The notes beneath the pieces are model-generated. The model saw only the letters and a list, made by a program, of their open reading frames with translations, made no database searches and was not told the origin of the DNA. Shown piece after piece: positions 7,394 to 12,175 of a DNA stretch of 12,175 bases. This DNA is from Chloroflexota bacterium. GTDB lineage: Bacteria > Chloroflexota > Anaerolineae > Anaerolineales > DRKV01. Within the stretch, counting starts at the first letter, position 1. Every line of letters begins with the position of its first letter. The position numbers and the translations under genes were made by a program. Location of the stretch: assembly GCA_011051635.1 (NCBI GenBank), contig DRKV01000039.1, positions 1 through 12,175 of the forward strand, read 5' to 3'.

Positions 7394-8526
7394 TACAAGA
7401 CCTCCTCCGAACGAATGGGTGAGAAGAAGAAGGTAAGTAGCAGCCCCGCCCCGATGGCGGCCAGGCTGAGCGGATAAATCCCTGCCGGGGAGCGGGCGTA
7501 GATGTACCCCGCAATCGGGGGGGCAATGATGATGGACAGGGAGGCCGCCGTCTCGATGAATCCGTAGGCAATCCCCATGTTGCTCTGCTCCACCAGCGAG
7601 CGCGCCTGGGCGCTTGCCAGACTGCGCGCCGTCTGGTAACTGCCCATCAGGAAGTAAGCCAGCATGAACCAGGGCATCCCCGTCCCCTGCCAGAGGGTCA
7701 GGCCGAAGAGGGCCATCGCTCCCTGCGCCAGGAGGAAGCCCAGGCGGGCGTTGAGTTGTCCCAGCAGGAGGTTGAAGACCACCACCCCCAGGTTCCGCAT
7801 GGAGATGATGCCCCCGATTTGAGCGCGGTCCAGGCCGTGGACATCTTGCAGGAAGTTCTGGGAGAGGGGCTGCGGCAGGTACATGACGAACATGACCAGG
7901 AAGACCAGCAGCAGGTAGCGGGTGTATTTGGGGGTCAGCACCGCCTTCCAGTTGCCGCGCCCTTTGGGGGCAGCGGATTCTTCTACGGGCTGGGCGCGGA
8001 TTCCCAGCACCATCAGGGCGGAGAGGATGAAAATGAAGGCTGCCACCAAAAAAGTGCGGTGCAGTCCCACGGTGTCCCCTATCCAGCCGCCAATCAGAGG
8101 CCCGATGATGGAACCCAGACTGAAGGCCGCCGTGGTCAGGGTGATGGCGCGTCCTACGGAGAGTTTGCCCCGCGCCGCGGTGATGTAACTGTAGAGCGGA
8201 ACCATCACGAAACTGGTCAGCCCGTACATGACCGTCCCGACGGTGAACCAGCGCAGGGAGGGCGCCAGCGCCATCGTCCAGGTTGCCAGCAGGCCGATGC
8301 CCCAGGCGGCGTAGAGCAGGGGACGGCGCCCGATGCGGTCGGCGATGTAACCGGCGGGCAGGTGGGCGACCGTCATGGCGATGCCCACCGTGCCCAGGAT
8401 GTTGCCAATCGTCTGCGGGTCGGCCCCCAGGTCTTGCAGGTAGAGGGGCTGGAAGAGAAAGAACATGCTGTCGCCCACGCCCCAGGTGAAGAGGGCGGCG
8501 GCGAGGAGAATGAGGTCTTGGCTCAT
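7393..8526 (-). CDS. Major facilitator superfamily transporter
   Basis: A 377-residue, almost wholly hydrophobic protein with about 12 predicted membrane helices. The MFS motif A lies in the loop between helices 2 and 3 as GYIADRIGRRPLL (59-71), and a polar central loop (about 182-205, with a KGRGNWK stretch) separates the two six-helix halves. Proteins of this type exchange small molecules across the inner membrane using the proton gradient, often exporting drugs or metabolites. The substrate cannot be deduced. Its stop overlaps the PAP2 start by one base, so the two are expected to be expressed together. The start at 8526 has no Shine-Dalgarno sequence; the coding strand just upstream is a C-rich repeat. 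It may be translated through readthrough from the upstream hydrolase gene, 50 bp away. Confidence 0.88.
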   Translation of the reverse strand: MSQDLILLAAALFTWGVGDSMFFLFQPLYLQDLGADPQTIGNILGTVGIAMTVAHLPAGYIADRIGRRPLLYAAWGIGLLATWTMALAPSLRWFTVGTVMYGLTSFVMVPLYSYITAARGKLSVGRAITLTTAAFSLGSIIGPLIGGWIGDTVGLHRTFLVAAFIFILSALMVLGIRAQPVEESAAPKGRGNWKAVLTPKYTRYLLLVFLVMFVMYLPQPLSQNFLQDVHGLDRAQIGGIISMRNLGVVVFNLLLGQLNARLGFLLAQGAMALFGLTLWQGTGMPWFMLAYFLMGSYQTARSLASAQARSLVEQSNMGIAYGFIETAASLSIIIAPPIAGYIYARSPAGIYPLSLAAIGAGLLLTFFFSPIRSEEVL

Positions 8527-8576
8527 GGGGAGGGAGGGGTTAGGGGTTGCGAGGTTAGGGGTTGCGGGTTGCGCGG
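8527..8576. repeat. G-rich spacer: G-quadruplex motif and 15-bp tandem repeat
   Basis: The whole spacer between hydrolase and transporter is low-complexity. The plus strand at 8527-8546 has four G runs (4, 3, 4 and 4) separated by A, A and TTA, which meets the usual G-quadruplex pattern and touches the transporter start codon. Overlapping it, GGTTAGGGGTTGCGR occurs twice in tandem (8538-8552, 8553-8567), followed by a partial third copy. The G strand is the template strand for the minus-strand genes. Confidence 0.75.
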
Positions 8577-9362
8577 TCAGGGGGCTGCGAGATTGCGGAG
8601 GAAGGCGCTGACCAGTTCGGCGACGCGGGCGCGCTGGGCGTCGGCGGGGAGGATGTGTCCGCTGCCTTCCAGCCAGTGCTGTTCGACGCGGGCGGCGTTT
8701 TGCAGGCCGGCGGCGATGGCCTCCATGTGCCCGCCGGCAGCCGGTACGACCGGGTCTTCCCGTCCGTAGAGGAGCAGCACCGGCGCGGTGACGCGCGGCA
8801 GGGAGGCCCGCATTTCTCCCAACAGGAGATGCAGTTCCAGGTACGACCGCGTCGGCGTGACCGGATACGTGACCAGTTCCTTGAGGGCCTCCTTATCCAC
8901 CCATTGGGGCGGGCCTTTGGGGTCGTAGGGGCGCACGAGGCTGAGGAGGGGAATGAGAGGGAGCCGCGGGTCGCGGGGCAGGTGATGGGGGGCGGCCATG
9001 GCAACCACGCCCGCCACGGGGAAGCGCGCCGCAGTGTAAAGGGCCAGCGACCCGCCCATCGACAGCCCCATCAGGACGACCTTTTCGGTGACGCCCCGCA
9101 GCAAATGGTAGCCATCTTCCACGCTGGCCGCCCAGTGCCGCCAGGTGGAGCGGCGCATGTCGTCCGGGTCGGTGGCGTGCCCGGCCAAGCGGATTCCCAG
9201 GACAGTATAGCCCAGGCGATTGAGCGCCTCCCCCAATGGGCGCATCTCCTTGGGCGTGCCGGTGAAGCCGTGGCTCAACAGACAGCCGATGTGCCCCTTG
9301 GTGCGCGGGTCGCCGGGGAGGAAGAAGGGTTCTGCGGTGGGGAGGATGAGATGGGAGGGCAT
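8577..9362 (-). CDS. Alpha/beta hydrolase (carboxylesterase or monoacylglycerol lipase type)
   Basis: The 261-residue cytoplasmic protein has the full hydrolase triad: nucleophile S101 in the elbow GLSMGG (99-104), acid D203 in GREDPVVP, and H236 in GSGHILPAD. The oxyanion-hole segment HGFTG is at 31-35. A short cap lies between about 128 and 185. Size and motifs match the Est30-like carboxylesterases and bacterial monoacylglycerol lipases that cleave short or medium acyl esters. The start at 9362 is chosen because the frame upstream (to 9572) reads only through tandem repeats, giving a Ser/His/Pro-rich peptide without homology features. No ribosome binding site is seen. It sits in a minus-strand run between the M24 peptidase and the MFS transporter. 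The natural substrate is unknown. Confidence 0.88.
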   Translation of the reverse strand: MPSHLILPTAEPFFLPGDPRTKGHIGCLLSHGFTGTPKEMRPLGEALNRLGYTVLGIRLAGHATDPDDMRRSTWRHWAASVEDGYHLLRGVTEKVVLMGLSMGGSLALYTAARFPVAGVVAMAAPHHLPRDPRLPLIPLLSLVRPYDPKGPPQWVDKEALKELVTYPVTPTRSYLELHLLLGEMRASLPRVTAPVLLLYGREDPVVPAAGGHMEAIAAGLQNAARVEQHWLEGSGHILPADAQRARVAELVSAFLRNLAAP

Positions 9363-9376
9363 GGGGAGGGGGGTGT

Positions 9377-9536
9377 GATGGGGTGAGGAGATGGGGAGAT
9401 GATGAGGTGATGGGATGATGAGGTGAGGAGATGGGGAGATGATGAGGTGATGGGATGATGAGGTGGGGAGATGATGGGGTGATGGGATGATGAGATGATG
9501 AGGTGGGGAGATGATGGGGTGAGAAGGTGACGAGAT
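9377..9536. repeat. Array of twenty octamers, partly in 40-bp higher-order units
   Basis: From 9377 the sequence divides without gaps into 20 octamers that nearly all fit GRKGRGRT, mainly GATGAGGT, GATGGGAT, GATGGGGT and GGGGAGAT; a few near the end diverge (GAGAAGGT, GACGAGAT). Five octamers make a 40-bp unit: 9382-9425 is identical to 9422-9465, and 9461-9482 to 9501-9522. It fills the space between the M24 and hydrolase genes. It is open in the minus-strand hydrolase frame, but only as a repeat peptide. Copy number probably varies by slippage or unequal exchange. Confidence 0.9.
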
Positions 9537-9570
9537 GGGAAAATGCCAACTCAGCAAATCCCCCTTCCCC

Positions 9571-9631
9571 ACTCACCCAGTTACCCCGTTACCCAATCAC
9601 CCATTCACCCAATCCCCAATCCCCAACTCCC
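9571..9631. repeat. C-rich octamer to heptamer array at the end of the M24 gene
   Basis: Five octamers ending in ACCC (ACTCACCC, AGTTACCC, CGTTACCC, AATCACCC, ATTCACCC; 9571-9610) are followed by the heptamers AATCCCC, AATCCCC and AACTCCC (9611-9631). The strand asymmetry is opposite to that of the neighbouring G-rich array. The repeat enters the M24 coding region, encoding its last residues after about 366 and the stop codon. Confidence 0.85.
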
Positions 9632-10730
9632 GAGGCAAATCGCTCAAACTTTCTGCTCCGTTTACGGTGACGAGCATATCGTCTTCGATGCGCACTCCGC
9701 CGCGGCCCGGCAGGTAGATGCCCGGCTCGACGGTGAAGGTCATGCCGGGGGCGAGGGGACGGGTGTTCTCGGCGTAAATGTAGGGCGGTTCGTGTCCGTC
9801 CCTGCCCAGGCCGTGGCCGGTGCGGTGGGTGAAGTATTGCCCGTAGCCCGCTTCGGCAATCACGCGGCGGGCGGCGGCGTCCACTTCTCCGGCGGGGAGG
9901 CCGGGACGGGCGGCGGCGCGCCCGGCGGCGTTGGCCTGGGCGACCACCTCGGCGACGCGCCCCAGTTCGGGGTCGGAGAGTTCTCCGAGAGCGAAGGTGC
10001 GCGTCAGGTCGGAGTAGCAACCCTCCACGGTAGCGCCCCAGTCAATCAGAAGGAGTTCCCCGGCCCGGATGGGGCGCTCCGTAGGGACGGCGTGGGGGTT
10101 GGCGCTGTTGGGGCCTCCGGCGACGATGGGGAAGAAGGGCAGTTGCGGCTCGGAACCGTGCCGCAGGAGTTGAAGCACCAGTTCGGAGGCCAGTTCTTTT
10201 TCGCTCATTCCCAGACGGATGAGGGGCAGGGTAGCCCGCAGGGCATCCTGGGCGATGGCGACTGCCTTGCGCATAGCCAAAATCTCGGCGGCGTCTTTGA
10301 CCATCCGGAGCGAGGCGATTACCTCCGGGGCTGAGATAAACCTGGCGTGCGGGGCGGCCTCCTGCAGGTAGGTCAGTTCCAGGTAGCGCAGGCGCACGCT
10401 CTCCACGCCGAGACGCTTCCCGTCCAGCGCGAGGGACTGAGCGGCCCGGCGGAAGGTCTCTCCCCAGCGGGATGGGTCTTCCCCGTAGGGGAACGGGAGC
10501 AGTTCAAAAGGCGCTCCCTCCGTCTTGGGGGTCTCCAGTTCCGGCAGAATCAAGGCTGCCGGCCCTTCCGCCGGGAAGATGCCCACGATGGGGCGCTCCA
10601 TGAGGTGAAAGTGCATCCCGGTCAGATAAGTGAGCGTAGGGCCGGGGTTCAGCACGAGCGCATCCAGGTCGGCGCTGCCCAGAGCATCTCGCAAACGGCG
10701 CTGTCGGTTCAAAATGGGGGTATCTTCCAT
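9597..10730 (-). CDS. M24 family metallopeptidase (Xaa-Pro aminopeptidase or dipeptidase)
   Basis: This 377-residue cytoplasmic enzyme should remove N-terminal residues preceding proline or split X-Pro dipeptides. An N-terminal creatinase-like domain (about 5-135) precedes the pita-bread catalytic domain. All five metal ligands are present: D230 and D241 (IDWGATVEGCYSD), H306 (TGHGLG), E335 (VEPG) and E349 (RIED). The accessory histidines H213 (NPHAVPT) and H302 also match. The start at 10730 is supported by GGAG at 10742-10739, 8 nt upstream, and by a TATAAT -10 box; the longer frame to 10823 would cross that promoter. The last ten or so residues (ELGIGDWVNG) come from the spacer repeat, so the C-terminus appears to have been extended by repeat insertion. 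It heads the minus-strand run. Distinguishing aminopeptidase P from prolidase needs structure or assay. Confidence 0.9.
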   Translation of the reverse strand: MEDTPILNRQRRLRDALGSADLDALVLNPGPTLTYLTGMHFHLMERPIVGIFPAEGPAALILPELETPKTEGAPFELLPFPYGEDPSRWGETFRRAAQSLALDGKRLGVESVRLRYLELTYLQEAAPHARFISAPEVIASLRMVKDAAEILAMRKAVAIAQDALRATLPLIRLGMSEKELASELVLQLLRHGSEPQLPFFPIVAGGPNSANPHAVPTERPIRAGELLLIDWGATVEGCYSDLTRTFALGELSDPELGRVAEVVAQANAAGRAAARPGLPAGEVDAAARRVIAEAGYGQYFTHRTGHGLGRDGHEPPYIYAENTRPLAPGMTFTVEPGIYLPGRGGVRIEDDMLVTVNGAESLSDLPRELGIGDWVNG

Positions 10731-10776
10731 GAGGCAAACTCCGTGTAAAGGGAAGTGGGCGGTGACGTATAAGATG

Positions 10777-10782
10777 ATTATA
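10777..10782 (-). promoter_or_regulatory. -10 box of the M24 gene and minus-strand run
   Basis: The minus strand carries a perfect TATAAT at 10782-10777, about 47 nt before the start codon at 10730, which gives a leader of about 40 nt. No good -35 hexamer is seen at 17 bp, so an activator may be needed or the element may be weaker than its -10 suggests. Confidence 0.55.
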
Positions 10783-10810
10783 GCCGCTTTTCCCGATTTT
10801 GGTTTCCTCC

Positions 10811-10839
10811 TTGCCACAAGCAAAATATTGCGATATTAT
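10811..10839 (+). promoter_or_regulatory. Sigma70-type promoter of the sulfotransferase-P450 operon
   Basis: TTGCCA (10811-10816), a 17-bp spacer and TATTAT (10834-10839) make a good housekeeping promoter. Transcription would start near 10846, about 40 nt before the sulfotransferase ATG. The region is AT-rich and divergent from the M24 -10 box, 50 bp away. Confidence 0.7.
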
Positions 10840-10861
10840 CTGTTAGGTCTACATATTTTGC
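10820..10861. promoter_or_regulatory. 9-bp inverted repeat across the operon promoter, possible operator
   Basis: GCAAAATAT (10820-10828) and ATATTTTGC (10853-10861) are perfect inverted copies whose centres are 33 bp apart, about three helical turns. The left arm lies in the promoter spacer and the right arm just after the expected transcription start. The arrangement suits a repressor that binds both sites, but no regulator gene is nearby. Confidence 0.4.
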
Positions 10862-10885
10862 GGGCAATCATCACTTTCTCCGGTC

Positions 10886-11989
10886 ATGGCACCCTTCAAT
10901 CTCTTTGCATTTAATTCCATCCACAACTGGCGGCGCGTTTTGCGCGCCAACCCGCCGGTAGCGCCGAAATATCGGGGGAAACTGGCGCGGCTCATGCTCC
11001 CCGGTCTGCTCTCCGCTCCTTTTCGGGTTTACGAGCAGAGACGGCACGGTGAGACCTTGGAGCAGGTCACCATCCACGACGAGCCCCTCTTCATCATGGG
11101 GCCGGCGCGCAGCGGCACCACTCACCTGCACAACCTGATTGGACAAGACCCCAATTTTGGTTACGTCTCCACTCTGCAAGGGGTCGCTCCGGGTTTTGTG
11201 CTCAGCGGGGAGAAATGGCTGCGCCGGATGGTCTCCCGTGCTCTGCCGGAGACGCGTCCCATGGACAACATGGCCGTCTCGCTGGATGCCCCGCAGGAGG
11301 AGGAAGTTGCCATGGCGAACACCTCCCCCCACACTTTTTTGCATCATCTGCTCTTTCCGCAGCGCGCTCGCGATTACTTCAATGCCTACTACGTGATGCG
11401 CGACCTCACCCCGCAGGCCCTGGCTGAGTGGCGCGAAGACTACCTTAGGGTGCTCAAAGTGGCGACTTATCTCTTCAAGGGAAAACCCCTGGTACTCAAG
11501 TCGCCCATCAACAATGGGCGCGCCCTCCACCTGCTTCTGCTCTTCCCGCGGGCGCGCTTCATCAACATTTACCGCGAGCCGCTCCATATCATGGTCTCCA
11601 CGCGGCACATGTACCGCCAGATTTTGCCGCCCCACAATTTGCAGGATTTCACCTGGGAGGATGTAGACCGCAACAATCTGGAATTCATGGTGGAATCGAT
11701 GCAAAAATGGATGGCCGACCGGCGGCGTATTCCCGCCAAAAATATCGTGGATGTGCGTTACGAGGATTTGGTGGAGAATCCCCTCGGGGAGTTGCAGCGC
11801 ATTTATGAGGCTCTCCGCCTGCCCGTGAAGGACGCTCTGCCCCGCTGGAAATCCTACCTGGATGGGTTGCAGGGATACCGCCCCAACAAATTCGAGCCGC
11901 ACCCCGAAGATACCGCCCTGGCCCGCCAACACCTGGGATTTCTGTACGAAGCCTGGGATTATCCCCTGCCCGAAGGAACAGAAACATGA
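10886..11989 (+). CDS. PAPS-dependent sulfotransferase family protein
   Basis: The 367-residue protein should transfer sulfate from PAPS to a hydroxyl group. The 5'-phosphosulfate-binding loop is GPARSGTTH at 72-80, preceded by the hydrophobic strand PLFIM. The LKSP element is at 204-207, and the 3'-phosphate-binding element runs from R230 to S238 (IYREPLHIMVSTR). A later RYEDL (291-295) is also usual in the bacterial Sulfotransfer_3-type family. There is no signal peptide, so it acts in the cytoplasm or at the inner membrane face, and the basic N-terminal 35 residues could aid membrane contact. No strong ribosome binding site precedes the ATG at 10886. Its stop overlaps the P450 start (ATGA), so the two enzymes probably work in sequence: the P450 adds a hydroxyl that is then sulfated. 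The acceptor is not evident; a lipid or quinone is an inference from similar pairs. Confidence 0.87.
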   Translation: MAPFNLFAFNSIHNWRRVLRANPPVAPKYRGKLARLMLPGLLSAPFRVYEQRRHGETLEQVTIHDEPLFIMGPARSGTTHLHNLIGQDPNFGYVSTLQGVAPGFVLSGEKWLRRMVSRALPETRPMDNMAVSLDAPQEEEVAMANTSPHTFLHHLLFPQRARDYFNAYYVMRDLTPQALAEWREDYLRVLKVATYLFKGKPLVLKSPINNGRALHLLLLFPRARFINIYREPLHIMVSTRHMYRQILPPHNLQDFTWEDVDRNNLEFMVESMQKWMADRRRIPAKNIVDVRYEDLVENPLGELQRIYEALRLPVKDALPRWKSYLDGLQGYRPNKFEPHPEDTALARQHLGFLYEAWDYPLPEGTET

Positions 11990-12175
11990 ACACTTCGCCT
12001 TACGCTCCCCTTACCCCCGATACCGCCAATGCCCCGCTGCCCCCGCTGGCCGCCGGGCGTCCTTTGTTGGGCCATGCCGTGGAGATGTACCGCGAATCCA
12101 TCCTCCATATGCGCGATTTGTACTACCGCTACGGCCCCATCTACCGCGTGCGCGTCCCCGGTCGGGAATACACCA
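11986..12175 (+). CDS. Cytochrome P450, N-terminal part (cut by window end)
   Basis: Only 63 codons are in the window. After a polar leader, residues 17-31 contain the proline-rich PLPPLAAGRPLLGHA and 48-62 RYGPIYRVRVPGREY, the pattern seen at the start of many P450s (proline-rich PPGP-type segment, 'LLGH', then 'RYGPIYRV' in the first beta strand). There is no N-terminal membrane anchor, as in most bacterial P450s. The heme-binding cysteine and the I-helix lie beyond the window, so the family call rests on the N-terminus alone. The ATG at 11986 overlaps the sulfotransferase stop by 4 nt, and AAGGAA at 11973-11978 is a well-spaced ribosome binding site, so expression is coupled. It would hydroxylate a hydrophobic substrate using electrons from a ferredoxin system encoded elsewhere. 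Confidence 0.78.
   Translation, partial: MNTSPYAPLTPDTANAPLPPLAAGRPLLGHAVEMYRESILHMRDLYYRYGPIYRVRVPGREYT

Noticed and set aside
8538..8567. TTAGGGG units considered as telomere-like sequence
   Set aside because: Only two copies in a 15-bp context between two genes; no chromosome end or replication feature is visible.
7756..8769. Plus-strand open frame of 337 codons across the transporter and hydrolase
   Set aside because: It spans two genes and their repeat spacer, with His/Gln/Gly-rich shadow composition and no ribosome binding site.
9377..9536. Octamer array considered as a CRISPR array
   Set aside because: The units are 8 bp without unique spacers, and there are no cas genes.
9363..9572. 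70-residue Ser/His/Pro-rich N-terminal extension of the hydrolase
   Set aside because: It is only the translation of the octamer array. The homologous part of the protein begins at about 9362.
9543..10334. Plus-strand open frame of 263 codons opposite the M24 gene
   Set aside because: It is antisense to a gene with all five metal ligands, and its translation is Gly/Val-rich shadow sequence.

Overview
The window is GC-rich bacterial chromosome with tightly packed genes, convergent gene pairs separated by strong hairpin terminators, and intergenic spacers filled with short GC-rich repeats. The gene families, the FadD-type ligase style and above all the octamer and palindromic spacer repeats suggest a Chloroflexota (Anaerolineae-like) genome. 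That placement is an inference: there is no rRNA or other phylogenetic marker here. Gene content is mostly metabolic and housekeeping; no phage, transposon, CRISPR, tRNA or rRNA is visible.

Layout from left to right. (1) Positions 1-71 hold three small hairpins, probably the tail of an upstream unit. A near-consensus sigma70 promoter (115-143) then drives a long-chain acyl-CoA ligase (223-1920, +), closed by a 16-bp terminator. (2) Two minus-strand genes follow: a membrane GAF-GGDEF diguanylate cyclase (3385-2021) with its own -10 box, and upstream of it a small SAM-dependent methyltransferase (4118-3492). A 13-bp palindrome lies between them. (3) Divergent from the methyltransferase is an elongation factor G paralogue (4261-6324, +) with altered P-loop and switch II residues, ending in a 17-bp bidirectional terminator. 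(4) A minus-strand run reads from 10730 down to 6407: M24 aminopeptidase, alpha/beta hydrolase, MFS transporter and PAP2 phosphatase. The last two overlap by one base. The other two spacers consist almost wholly of tandem repeats (20 octamers at 9377-9536, a C-rich array at 9571-9631, 15-mers at 8538-8567). (5) Divergent from the M24 gene, a promoter at 10811-10839 drives a sulfotransferase (10886-11989) whose stop codon overlaps the start of a cytochrome P450 gene that runs off the window.

The most interesting biology is the translationally coupled sulfotransferase-P450 pair, which recalls the stf3-cyp128 pair of mycobacteria (sulfomenaquinone synthesis) and suggests hydroxylation followed by sulfation of a lipid or quinone. 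The second is the EF-G paralogue lacking the catalytic switch II histidine. The third is the set of phased octamer repeats in the spacers of the minus-strand run. Nothing in the window proves a wholly new system.
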